DNA from: Gemmatimonadota bacterium
Lineage (GTDB): Bacteria > Gemmatimonadota > Gemmatimonadetes > Gemmatimonadales > GWC2-71-9
Reading direction: 5' to 3'
Length of the DNA: 64,000 nt
NCBI GenBank assembly: GCA_016874005.1
Contig: VGVQ01000006.1
Location: forward strand, 1-64,000
Part shown: positions 54,758 through 62,793 of the stretch, piece by piece
How positions within the stretch are numbered: position 1 is the first letter of the stretch
Layout of the letters: every line of letters begins with the position of its first letter
Made by a program: the position numbers and the translations under genes
Notes under the pieces: model-generated
Databases searched by the model: none
Told to the model about the DNA's origin: nothing
What the model saw: only the letters and a program-made list of their open reading frames with translations

Positions 54758-55687
54758 CTACCGCGCGGTTCCGCGGCCCGCGACATCGTCGGGATAGATC
54801 AAGTCGAACATCACTTTCGTCAGCCCGGCCATCCGCGCTTGCTCGTCGGGGGACAATTCGGTCCGGGTCGCGAGGTTCGCGGCCGTCGTCGGCGTCTTGA
54901 TGGTCCCCCACGGGGCGATCTCGCCCATCGACTGGGCGTTGAAGGTCGGCGCCAGGCAGATGTCGGACCATCCCAGTCCCATCTTGGTCAAGATCGGCTC
55001 CAGCGCCCGGCGCGGACCGGCCACCAGATCCTCGAACCGGAGGATGTGGAACTTGCCGGGATACTGCCCCGCGGCCACCAGCGCCATGTGCTGGCAGTGA
55101 TTCCAGGTCCACCCGTATCGCTCCAGCGAGATCGGGAACGGTCGCTTCTTGGTATCGGCATAGCCGCCGAACGGGTGGCGAACCACGTGGAGCATGTGGC
55201 CGTCCGGGAAATCGGCGAAGAACTTCGCCACGTCGAGCACCTGAACCGGATTGTACCCGACGAAGAACCGCTCCTTGCCGGAACGATTGAGATTCCGCCA
55301 GGTCGCGAAGGTCGAGTGATAGTAGGCGAGCACGATGTTCCGCCGGCTCCGGGGTTTCCCGGCCAGATACCCGGCGAACTCCCGCTTCCGATCGGCCTCG
55401 TCCATCTCGAGCCCGCAATCGCGGAACTTGCTCCGCGAACGAACCCGGAGATACGTCTTCAGCTCCTCATCCCAGAACGCTTCGTAGTCCTGGTCGGGGG
55501 TGCCGTCGAGCCCGAACTCGGGCCACCGATAGCGGATCGGGACGAAGCTGGTGAGGTAGTCGCTCACCGCCCCGGTCCCCACCTGCGACTCGAACGGATA
55601 GACGAACAGTTCGGGATGCCCGTCGAGCATTCGGTGGGTCGTGTTCCCGCCGTTCTCGTACATCGCCGAGATCATGATCAAAGACAT
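54758..55687 (-). CDS. Sulfotransferase
   Basis: A 309-residue enzyme of the sulfotransferase family, which moves sulfate from PAPS to a sugar or other acceptor. The 5'-phosphosulfate loop is in the N-terminal MISAMYENGGNTTHRML segment, and HVVRHPFGGYADTKKRP is the 3'-phosphate-binding motif with its Arg. A Trp/Tyr-rich middle follows. PAPS would be provided by the CysC half of the fusion at 57784-59091. It is the first minus-strand gene left of the divergent gap 55688-55999. Confidence 0.85.
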   Translation of the reverse strand: MSLIMISAMYENGGNTTHRMLDGHPELFVYPFESQVGTGAVSDYLTSFVPIRYRWPEFGLDGTPDQDYEAFWDEELKTYLRVRSRSKFRDCGLEMDEADRKREFAGYLAGKPRSRRNIVLAYYHSTFATWRNLNRSGKERFFVGYNPVQVLDVAKFFADFPDGHMLHVVRHPFGGYADTKKRPFPISLERYGWTWNHCQHMALVAAGQYPGKFHILRFEDLVAGPRRALEPILTKMGLGWSDICLAPTFNAQSMGEIAPWGTIKTPTTAANLATRTELSPDEQARMAGLTKVMFDLIYPDDVAGRGTAR

Positions 55688-55826
55688 GGTGCGGTTTTCT
55701 CCGAGTTTTTCTTGGCTGCCGCGATGGTGCCCGTTCGGGCAAGAACGGTGCCCGCCAATGGGTTACGTCACTGCCCGGTGTGCTCCGGCCAGCCGCCGAC
55801 AAAACTGAACCGACCCGACATCCGAC

Positions 55827-55844
55827 TGTTGCGTACACGCAACA
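55827..55844. promoter_or_regulatory. 18-bp palindromic operator candidate
   Basis: TGTTGCGT-AC-ACGCAACA, a perfect 8-bp inverted repeat with 2-bp spacer, in the 312-bp gap between the divergent sulfotransferase and sulfatase-like genes. Its size and symmetry fit a dimeric helix-turn-helix repressor. Confidence 0.45.
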
Positions 55845-55863
55845 CCCCAAACACGGTGCCAAC

Positions 55864-55887
55864 GGGAGGACAGGTACCTCACCTCCC
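55864..55887. promoter_or_regulatory. 24-bp imperfect palindrome in the same gap
   Basis: GGGAGG-AC-AGGTACCT-CA-CCTCCC: 12-bp half sites with two mismatches, centred on GGTACC, 20 bp from the first palindrome. The rest of the gap 55688-55999 shows no other signal except a GCCCG/CGGGC mini-hairpin near 55726-55737. Confidence 0.4.
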
Positions 55888-55999
55888 TCGGGACCGTATT
55901 TTGCCAGTTCACAGGCCGCTGGCCGACGCCGGGGGCTCCAAGAGCCTGTCAACCAGCTCGTGTCACCCGGGGCCAACCCGAACAACTGGGGATTTTCTC

Positions 56000-57787
56000 T
56001 TGACGAGCAAGCGCGAGTTCGCCCAGCAATGGCTCAGCACCGCCCTGGCGTTCGGCCTCCTCTCCGGCTTTCTGGAATCGGGCTCGAGAGTCCTTCGAGC
56101 GGACGCCAGCCCCGACCTGGTGAAGCTCGGCGCCTACGTCGCATGGATGCCGGCGGCCAGCGCCGGCGCGATCTTCCTGGCGTTCGCCATCGCCGCCCTC
56201 CCCCTGGCTGGCTGGCAGCGGTCCCGGCTTACGACCCCCCGGATTGCCGGCCTCTTCGGGGCGCTCGCGGCCTTCAACGTTCTCTGGGTGGTAAGCCCCC
56301 CGTTTGCCCTCTACGCCGTGGCGATCATGGCGGTCGGGATCGGTGTCACTCTCACCCGCTGGGCCGCCTCGAGCACCGACCGCTTCGCCCGGGTGGTCGG
56401 GCGCGTTTGGCCGCCGCTGCTGGCCGCGACGGCTGTCGTGGCGATCGGGATCGAGGTCGGTCGGGGCATCCACGAGCGACGGGCGCTCCGCACCCCGCCC
56501 CCTGCCGGCGCGCCGAACGTTCTGGTGCTGCTGCTCGATACCGTCCGCGCCATGAATCTCTCGGCCTACGGGTTCTTCCGGCCCACCTCGCCGGTGCTGT
56601 CCGAGCTGGCGGCGCAGGGCGTTCGCTTCGAAGAGGCCTATTCCACCTCGCCCTGGTCCCTGCCATCCCACGCCTCGATGTTCACCGGCCGGTGGCCCCA
56701 CGAGATCCGAGCCGACTGGGAGACTCCGTTTGACGACGAGCATCCGACCCTCGCCGAGGCGATGACCCGAGCGGGGTTCGCGACCGGCGGGTTTGTTGCC
56801 AATCTCAATTACACCCAGCGCCAATCCGGCATCGCGAGGGGGTTCGCCCATTACGACGACCTCCTCACCAGCCCACGCCAGGTGCTCCAGAGTTCCCGGA
56901 TCGGCCAGTGGCTGGTCAACACCTGGCACGAGCGGGTCCGCCAACTCCCCGGCCCGTTCAATCCGATGTACCATCGCAAATCGGCCGAAGTGTTGCATCG
57001 CCGACTGCTGGGCTGGATCGACGGGCTCGGCGGCCGCCCCTTCCTGGCCTTCGTCAACTACTTCGACGCCCACACCCGGTACTATGCCCCGGGGACGTTC
57101 CCGGATCCGCCGCGAATCCCCATTCCGGAGCAGGGACCGGTTCCCTCGCTCTGGGGCGCGCCGTTCACGCCCAAGGCGACCAGCGCCAGATACGACAAGG
57201 CGATCAGCTACGTCGACTTCGAGATCGGCCGCCTGTTCGACGAGCTCCGCCGCCGGGGCACCCTCGACAACACCATCGTGATCGTCACCTCGGACCACGG
57301 CGAGGAGTTCCGGGAACACGGGATCTTCGGACATGGGAACACGCTCTACCTCCCGGCCCTGCGGATCCCGATGTTGGTGCGGTTTCCCGCGTCAGCACCC
57401 GCCGGACGGGTCGTGAAAACGCCGGTGAGCCTTCGCGATGTCGCGGCGACGGTCGTCGACCTCGCCGGCATCGCGGACCGGGCGACCTTCCCCGGCCGCT
57501 CGCTGGCATCACACTGGCGCGACAGCACCACCCCGGCCGACACCATCCTGGCCGAGGTCAACAAGGGGATCAACCTCCCGTCGAGCTATCCGGTGAGCAA
57601 GGGCGACATGCGGTCGATGTTCGTCGCCGGAAAGCACCTGATCCTCGGGGGCGATGGCGTCGTCGAGCTGTACGACGTGACGGTCGATCCGTGGCAGCAG
57701 CGCAACCTCGCCAACGACTCCGCCCACCAGGCGTTCGTGGCCAGTGGGACCAGGTACCTGCGAGAGCTGCCCGGACCGAAGCGTTAG
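56000..57787 (+). CDS. Sulfatase-like membrane protein (alkaline phosphatase superfamily)
   Basis: A 595-residue protein: four N-terminal membrane helices (within about 1-160), then a periplasmic sulfatase-fold domain starting NVLVLLLDTVRAMNLSAYG. The metal Asp is in LLDT; the catalytic position reads Trp-Ser-Leu-Pro-Ser-His, so the formylglycine Cys of true sulfatases is replaced. TSDHGEEF and HGNTLY supply metal ligands. This variant is common in phosphoethanolamine or phosphoglycerol transferase-like proteins of envelope clusters. TTG 56000 has GGGGA 7 bases upstream. The only plus-strand gene of the locus, divergent from the sulfotransferase and convergent with cysQ-cysC (4-bp overlap). 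Confidence 0.82.
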   Translation: MTSKREFAQQWLSTALAFGLLSGFLESGSRVLRADASPDLVKLGAYVAWMPAASAGAIFLAFAIAALPLAGWQRSRLTTPRIAGLFGALAAFNVLWVVSPPFALYAVAIMAVGIGVTLTRWAASSTDRFARVVGRVWPPLLAATAVVAIGIEVGRGIHERRALRTPPPAGAPNVLVLLLDTVRAMNLSAYGFFRPTSPVLSELAAQGVRFEEAYSTSPWSLPSHASMFTGRWPHEIRADWETPFDDEHPTLAEAMTRAGFATGGFVANLNYTQRQSGIARGFAHYDDLLTSPRQVLQSSRIGQWLVNTWHERVRQLPGPFNPMYHRKSAEVLHRRLLGWIDGLGGRPFLAFVNYFDAHTRYYAPGTFPDPPRIPIPEQGPVPSLWGAPFTPKATSARYDKAISYVDFEIGRLFDELRRRGTLDNTIVIVTSDHGEEFREHGIFGHGNTLYLPALRIPMLVRFPASAPAGRVVKTPVSLRDVAATVVDLAGIADRATFPGRSLASHWRDSTTPADTILAEVNKGINLPSSYPVSKGDMRSMFVAGKHLILGGDGVVELYDVTVDPWQQRNLANDSAHQAFVASGTRYLRELPGPKR

Positions 57788-59091
57788 GCGGCGGTCGATC
57801 GCCGCCAGGCCTCCACCACCCGCTCGGCCGCGGTGGCTGCCTCGGTCGCGGTGGTGTCGATGGTGACCTCCGGCGCCGGCGGCGGCTCGTAGGGATCATC
57901 GATGCCGGTGAACTGGGCGATCTCGCCCCGCCGGGCCTTGGCGTACAGCCCCTTGATATCCCGCTGTTCGCAGACCTCGAGCGGGGTCGCCACGAACACC
58001 TCGACGAACCGACGACAGAGACCTCGGACGAAGTCGCGCGAGGCTCGATACGGCGAGACCAGCGACGCCACCACCGTGACGCCGTGCCGCTCGAGGCGGC
58101 TCGCCAGGTAGCCGACCCGCCGGATGTGGGCGTCTCGCTCGGCCCGAGAGAATCCGGTGGCCGGAAAGATCTCCCGAATCGCGTCGCCGTCGAGGTACTC
58201 GACCGGAATCCCGGTCGCCTCGAGCCGCTCGACCACCCGCCGCGCGATGGTGGTCTTCCCCGACCCGGACAGCCCGGTGAACCAGATCACCCGGCCCTCG
58301 CGCGAGGCGGTGTCGAGCTCGGCGTCGAGCAGCCCGATGACGAAATCGCCGTTCTTGAGATCCGACTTGTTGTAACTGAGCGGCGAGACCCGGGGCCGGC
58401 CGGCGCCCGAGTTGCGGAAAATGCAATCGCCGGCCGCGACGTCCCATTCCATGGTCGGTCCGAGTCGCGGGTAGACGTCGGCCGAGCCTTCCGCCACCAG
58501 ACAGAATTTGAGCGAGCTGCCGACCGGCACCCGGGCGGCCACCGGAATGGTCTCGAGGTAGGCCTCGAGCCTGGCCGAGGGGTGGGAGCGACTCTCGGCG
58601 ACCCGGAGTCGATGCCCCGGAAGCGGGGGACGCGATTGGATCCGGGTGGTTGCTCCCGAAGCCTCCTGGCGCCAGGCGCCGAGCCCATCGGCCGCGTAGT
58701 AGAGCCGCCCGGTCGGCGGGACCAGAATCGCTCCGAGCACCGGAACACCGGCCTCGATCAGGGCGATGTTGACTGTGAACTCGCCGTTGCCGCTGATGAA
58801 TTCCTTGGTGCCGTCCAGTGGGTCGACCAGCCAGAACCGAGGCCAATCCCGGCGCACCTCCCAGGGCGGGATCTCGCCCTCTTCGGATACCAACGGAATC
58901 TCGGGCGTCCAGGCCGCCAGTCTGGCCGCGATGATGTCGTGGGCCGCTCGATCGGCCGCGGTCACCGGGCTGGCATCGGCCTTGGTTTCGACCGCGACCC
59001 CCCGACCGTAGTAGGCCATCATGGCCGAGCCCGCCTCGCGAGCGATGCTCGCCAGGCGAACCAAGCCATCCGGCGAGACGAGCCCGCTCAC
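57784..59091 (-). CDS. CysQ-CysC fusion: PAP phosphatase plus APS kinase
   Basis: A 435-residue fusion. Residues 1 to about 255 are a CysQ-type 3'(2'),5'-bisphosphate nucleotidase with metal residues in VSEEGE (70-71), DPLDGT (90-95) and WDVAAGD (216-222). Residues about 265-435 are a CysC-type APS kinase with P-loop GLSGSGKT (273-280) and LERHGVTVVASLVSP. CysC makes PAPS, the donor for sulfotransferases; CysQ removes the PAP they produce. No ATP sulfurylase is in the window. GTG 59091 overlaps the stop of the small membrane protein gene (GTGA). Confidence 0.92.
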   Translation of the reverse strand: MSGLVSPDGLVRLASIAREAGSAMMAYYGRGVAVETKADASPVTAADRAAHDIIAARLAAWTPEIPLVSEEGEIPPWEVRRDWPRFWLVDPLDGTKEFISGNGEFTVNIALIEAGVPVLGAILVPPTGRLYYAADGLGAWRQEASGATTRIQSRPPLPGHRLRVAESRSHPSARLEAYLETIPVAARVPVGSSLKFCLVAEGSADVYPRLGPTMEWDVAAGDCIFRNSGAGRPRVSPLSYNKSDLKNGDFVIGLLDAELDTASREGRVIWFTGLSGSGKTTIARRVVERLEATGIPVEYLDGDAIREIFPATGFSRAERDAHIRRVGYLASRLERHGVTVVASLVSPYRASRDFVRGLCRRFVEVFVATPLEVCEQRDIKGLYAKARRGEIAQFTGIDDPYEPPPAPEVTIDTTATEAATAAERVVEAWRRSTAA

Positions 59092-59228
59092 CCGCGCCTG
59101 AAGATCCCGGCGATCCGCTTGGCGACGCCCACCACCTGGCGCCAGAAGATCATGATCGCACCGCCGATCGCGCCGAGGATCGACGCGAGGGGTAACAACT
59201 GGTCGGGACCAACGTAGAGAATCACCAC
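59088..59228 (-). CDS. Small membrane protein (46 aa)
   Basis: A short frame coding for VVILYVGPDQLLPLASIL, a Gly-rich membrane helix (to about residue 30) and a basic C-terminus. Its YVGP start followed by one helix and a positive tail recalls short membrane proteins seen next to phosphatase-superfamily genes in polysaccharide clusters. GTG 59228 or 59225 is the start; AAAGGG lies upstream. Coupled to cysQ-cysC by a GTGA overlap, which supports it being real. Confidence 0.6.
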   Translation of the reverse strand: MVILYVGPDQLLPLASILGAIGGAIMIFWRQVVGVAKRIAGIFRRG

Positions 59229-59271
59229 CGTGCACTTGCCCTTTCTGGAAATGACCGGTCCGCCGACGGCG

Positions 59272-59577
59272 CTACTCTTCGCGAACCAATCCGTTGTACA
59301 CCGCCCCAATCAGCCGACCGGTCGCGTACCCCACCACGAACGCGTACACGAAGCCGATCAAGCTGCCGACAAAGCTCACCGAATACCCGGGGAAGAACAC
59401 CCGGAGCAGTTGGAGATGCGCTCCCGGCGTGGGGCCGCCCTTGAGCACCAGGAAATTCGTGGCGAAGAACAAGATCCCGCCGGCCAGCAATCCGGTGGCC
59501 ATTCCCCAGGCCCGGGCGTTCAAACGCCGGAGAGCGTGCTCGAGATCGCGGTCGCGCTGTTCGTCCGATGCGGTCAT
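59272..59577 (-). CDS. Holin-like small membrane protein A
   Basis: A 101-residue protein with a charged N-terminus and two or three helices. The segment FFPGYSVSFVGSLIGFVYAFVVGYATG parallels YFAGYRVSWSGVAIGFFWGFVAGFAAG in the next gene, so the two are paralogues. Similar pairs are sometimes annotated as bacteriophage holins, but they lie in polysaccharide loci; a role in secretion or membrane organisation is a guess. It follows the other gene by 12 bp. Confidence 0.7.
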   Translation of the reverse strand: MTASDEQRDRDLEHALRRLNARAWGMATGLLAGGILFFATNFLVLKGGPTPGAHLQLLRVFFPGYSVSFVGSLIGFVYAFVVGYATGRLIGAVYNGLVREE

Positions 59578-59589
59578 GGCTCGGCCCCG

Positions 59590-59952
59590 TCAGATGTGGT
59601 CGAGAAAGTCGCGTGACTGGGCCAGGTCGGCGCGGGTGCGGACCGCGAAGACCGATGCCGCCACGATGAAATTGCGCCAGAAGGCGACGAACCACCCCGC
59701 CGCGAAGCCGGCGACGAAACCCCAGAAGAACCCGATCGCCACCCCGGACCAACTGACCCGGTACCCGGCGAAGTACTCCGCCAAGAGGCCCAGGTTGATC
59801 GGATCGCCGCCCTGGAAAAGCACCACGACCGTGGCGAGCGCGATCAGGCTGCCGGTCGCGACGCCGATGGCGACGCCGAAGGCGCGTTTGTCGAGCGGCT
59901 GAAAGGCGAGCGCCAGTCGGGCCGACAACGTCTGGTTCGTGGGTGTCGTCAC
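59590..59952 (-). CDS. Holin-like small membrane protein B
   Basis: A 120-residue paralogue of the protein encoded at 59272-59577, with two or three helices and the shared GYxVSxxGxxIGF motif. GTG 59952 overlaps the glycosyltransferase stop (GTGA). It extends about 20 residues further at the C-terminus than its paralogue. Function unknown. Confidence 0.7.
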   Translation of the reverse strand: MTTPTNQTLSARLALAFQPLDKRAFGVAIGVATGSLIALATVVVLFQGGDPINLGLLAEYFAGYRVSWSGVAIGFFWGFVAGFAAGWFVAFWRNFIVAASVFAVRTRADLAQSRDFLDHI

Positions 59953-61064
59953 CGCTGCTCCTCCTGCTTGGGGCGAGGCGTGTCGAACCGCTTCGGGACC
60001 GGTGGCCGCTTGACCACGTTGCGTTCGGCGAAGGCTTGCACGGTGGCCGACGGCTTCGGATCGCCGATCGTCTGGTGGAGTACCACCGCGACCATCACCG
60101 AGACGCCGTTGAGAATGTAGTAGAGGAGGTGTAACGGCAGGACGCCGATGGCGAAGCCAAAGCCCCGCGCCCGCTTGAAGAACCGGTAGAGCGGCAGGTT
60201 GGCCACCAGCAGGGCCCCGACCAACGCCGCCGAGATCCAAAGCCACCGAACGTCTCGCAGGATCGCGGCCGGCACCAGGGGAAGCAAGGCCACCCAGGCC
60301 ACCGCCGTGCAGACCTTTTCCTTGAGCTTGAGATTGAGCGTCTTGCCGCTGACCGTCTCGTTTCGCTCCAGCAGAATCCGGCTCCAGGGCACCCCACGGT
60401 CCTTGAGGTCGGCCGTGACCATGCCCCGAAAGGTCCACCGCTTGAGGTGGGTACCCTGGATCTCCGGCCGCAGCTCGATCCGGTAGCCGTGGTCGCGGAG
60501 CCGCTGGCCCAGCTCGATGTCTTCGACCTGGGGTCGCGAAAACCGCCACTCGTTGTACATCCCAACCGCGACGAAAGCGTCCCGTCGGACCGCGCCGCAA
60601 CCCGCCCAGAACGTCTCGGCCGGACCCGGGCTTTGCTGATGGACGTAGTGGTGGAGCAGGTTGCGATACTGGGACACGAATCCGGGCGCCACGGGACGGT
60701 CGTCGTACGATCCGAACACGGCGGCCAACGACGGGTTTTCGGCGAAGACCCAGGCGAACCGCCGGAGCGTATCGGGGTGGACGCAGACGTCGGCATCGAT
60801 GAACACCAGCACCTCGCCCCGAGCCACTTCGGCTCCCCGGTTTCTGGCGTACGAGGGGCCGTGCGGCCGGGGCCCCAACTGAGCGATGGCGTCGGCGTAG
60901 GGCACCGCCCGGTCGACCGAGTCATCGGTGCTGGCGTCGTCGACCACGATCAGTTCCCAGAACGCCCGATCGAGATCGCTCGCCGCCAGGGCGGTAAGAC
61001 AGCGGGCGAACACCTCGCCGCCGTTATGCACCGGCACGATCACCGAGAGGAGCATCGCGCTCAC
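59949..61064 (-). CDS. Glycosyltransferase family 2
   Basis: A 371-residue membrane-attached glycosyltransferase. GT-A fold start LLSVIVPVHNGGEVFARCL, the metal DxD in VFIDADVCVHP, and the acceptor-side VEDIELGQRLRDHG (the ED motif) are present. Two or three C-terminal helices (about 245-330) anchor it. GTG 61064 overlaps the deacetylase stop; ATG 61055 is an alternative. It is expected to add a sugar to the growing polysaccharide. Confidence 0.88.
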   Translation of the reverse strand: MSAMLLSVIVPVHNGGEVFARCLTALAASDLDRAFWELIVVDDASTDDSVDRAVPYADAIAQLGPRPHGPSYARNRGAEVARGEVLVFIDADVCVHPDTLRRFAWVFAENPSLAAVFGSYDDRPVAPGFVSQYRNLLHHYVHQQSPGPAETFWAGCGAVRRDAFVAVGMYNEWRFSRPQVEDIELGQRLRDHGYRIELRPEIQGTHLKRWTFRGMVTADLKDRGVPWSRILLERNETVSGKTLNLKLKEKVCTAVAWVALLPLVPAAILRDVRWLWISAALVGALLVANLPLYRFFKRARGFGFAIGVLPLHLLYYILNGVSVMVAVVLHQTIGDPKPSATVQAFAERNVVKRPPVPKRFDTPRPKQEEQR

Positions 61065-61810
61065 CCGAGCCCCCAGAACCCCTGCACCCCGGCGCGGAAT
61101 CGGCGGGCCAGGCCGCGGAGCCGTACCGACCGTCGAAACGCCACCGTGGGCCAGCGCTCGAGCGCCCCCTTGCGGCGGAAATAGTAGACGTCGAGGCGTG
61201 GCACCCGGGCCGGGTCGACCGGGCGGTCGAAGGCCCGATGCTCGGTGGTGACCGCCAGCCGGTAGAACCGGCTGGCATGGCGGACCACCGGGTCGTTCAG
61301 GTCGCCGTACGGATAGGCGAACGCGGTGGGTCGGACCCCGAGCTCGCGCTCGATCCGCGCGGCGCACCCTTCGAGTTCGTCGTCCACCGCGCCGATCGGG
61401 ATCCGGGTCAACCGGGGGTGGCTCCTGGTGTGGGCCCCGATCTCGACGCCGCGCTCCGCGGCCTTGCCGAGCGCGTCCCACCCTAACAGCGGGAGCGTCG
61501 GGATGCCCGGCGCATCGCGCCCACCCCAGGCGTTGGTCCGGCCGACATGGTCGCTGACGACGAACACGGTGGCGGGAAGCCTCCGGGCCGAGAGCCCGTC
61601 GAGGGGCCCGTCGCCCAGGTTGGCGAAACCGTCGTCGAAGGTCAACGCCACGGCGTCCAGGCCGGTCGGCTCGGCCACCAATTCCGCGAGCGGCAGCACC
61701 CGCACCACCCCGGAGGCGAGCCAGTCGAGATGGCGCTCGAAGCTGGCCCGATCGATCGAGATCGGCGATCCCGAATCGTCCACCGAGTGGTAGGTGAGCA
61801 CGGCTCGCAT
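61061..61810 (-). CDS. Polysaccharide deacetylase (NodB domain)
   Basis: A 249-residue carbohydrate esterase 4. TFDDGF (Asp59, Asp60) supplies the base and metal Asp, HTRSHP the two metal histidines and AFAYPYGDLND the usual third motif. No signal peptide or membrane helix is evident, so it may act on lipid-linked sugars in the cytoplasm. The start lies 5 bp after the SDR gene. Confidence 0.9.
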   Translation of the reverse strand: MRAVLTYHSVDDSGSPISIDRASFERHLDWLASGVVRVLPLAELVAEPTGLDAVALTFDDGFANLGDGPLDGLSARRLPATVFVVSDHVGRTNAWGGRDAPGIPTLPLLGWDALGKAAERGVEIGAHTRSHPRLTRIPIGAVDDELEGCAARIERELGVRPTAFAYPYGDLNDPVVRHASRFYRLAVTTEHRAFDRPVDPARVPRLDVYYFRRKGALERWPTVAFRRSVRLRGLARRFRAGVQGFWGLG

Positions 61811-61815
61811 CGTCG

Positions 61816-62793
61816 TTAGGCCCGTCCCGCCAGTCGGGCCCGCTGGTCGGCCACCACGTCAGCGATGATCGTCGCGAGCGGGGTCCGGGGCCGATATCCG
61901 ACGGCCTGTTCCAGTTTCGCCACGTCGGGCACCCGGCGCATCATGTCCTCGAAACCCTCGGCATAGGCCTCGGAGTAAGGCACGAAACGGATCTCGCTCG
62001 AGCTGTTGGCCGCCTCCCGCACCCGCTTGGCGAGATCGAGAATGGTCACCTCTTCGTCGTTGCCGATGTTGAAGACCTGGCCGACCGCCGCCGGGGCCTC
62101 GAGGAGGCGCAGCACCGACTCCACCGCGTCGCCAACGTGCCCGAAACAGCGGGACTGCTCCCCGGTCCCGTACACCGTGATCGGCTCGTTCCGGATCGCC
62201 TGGGCCGCGAAGCTCGGCAGCACCATCCCGTACCGGCCGGTCTGCCGGGGACCCACGGTGTTGAAGAACCGCGCGATGATCACCGGGACGCCCTTCTCCC
62301 GCCAATACGCCAGCGCCAACCACTCGTCGAGGGCCTTGGAGCAGGCATAGGCCCACCGGGAGTGCGAGGTCGGGCCCAGGGTCAGGTCGTCGCCCTCAGA
62401 AAACGGCACCTTGGAGCCCTTGCCGTACACTTCCGACGTCGAGGCCACCAGCACCGGCTTTTGTTTCTTCGCGGCCGCCGCGAGGACGCACTCGGTGGCG
62501 CCCACGTTGGTCTCGATGGTGTGGACCGGCTTCTCCACGATCAATCGCACCCCGACCGCGGCGGCCAGATGGACCGTGACGTCGCAGCGATCGGCCAACT
62601 CGGTCACCAGCGGCTGGTCGATCGCCGACCCGATCCGGTACTCGAAGCCGGGACGACCCACCAAGCCGGCGATGTTATCCATCGACCCAGTCGACAAGTC
62701 GTCGAGGACGATCACCTGATCGCCCCGCTCGATCAGCCGATGGGCCAGATGCGACCCGATGAACCCGGCCCCGCCCGTTACGAACACTTTCAT
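61816..62793 (-). CDS. NAD-dependent nucleotide-sugar epimerase/decarboxylase
   Basis: A 325-residue extended SDR: NAD loop GGAGFIGSH (7-15), STSEVYGKG, then WAYACSKALDEW with the Tyr-x-x-x-Lys pair, and CFGHVGDAVESV. Sequence style fits UDP-glucose 4-epimerase or UDP-glucuronate decarboxylase; which one is not certain. ATG 62793 overlaps the stop of the next gene (ATGA). Confidence 0.9.
   Translation of the reverse strand: MKVFVTGGAGFIGSHLAHRLIERGDQVIVLDDLSTGSMDNIAGLVGRPGFEYRIGSAIDQPLVTELADRCDVTVHLAAAVGVRLIVEKPVHTIETNVGATECVLAAAAKKQKPVLVASTSEVYGKGSKVPFSEGDDLTLGPTSHSRWAYACSKALDEWLALAYWREKGVPVIIARFFNTVGPRQTGRYGMVLPSFAAQAIRNEPITVYGTGEQSRCFGHVGDAVESVLRLLEAPAAVGQVFNIGNDEEVTILDLAKRVREAANSSSEIRFVPYSEAYAEGFEDMMRRVPDVAKLEQAVGYRPRTPLATIIADVVADQRARLAGRA

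Noticed and set aside
54732-54786. ATG 54786 as the start of the phosphotransferase-like gene
   Set aside because: It would overlap the sulfotransferase end by 29 bp, adds a low-complexity basic stretch and has no Shine-Dalgarno; not excluded.
56908-59217. Long plus-strand frame across the sulfatase-like end and the cysQ-cysC fusion
   Set aside because: It crosses two well-supported genes and its translation is compositionally biased with no recognisable domain.
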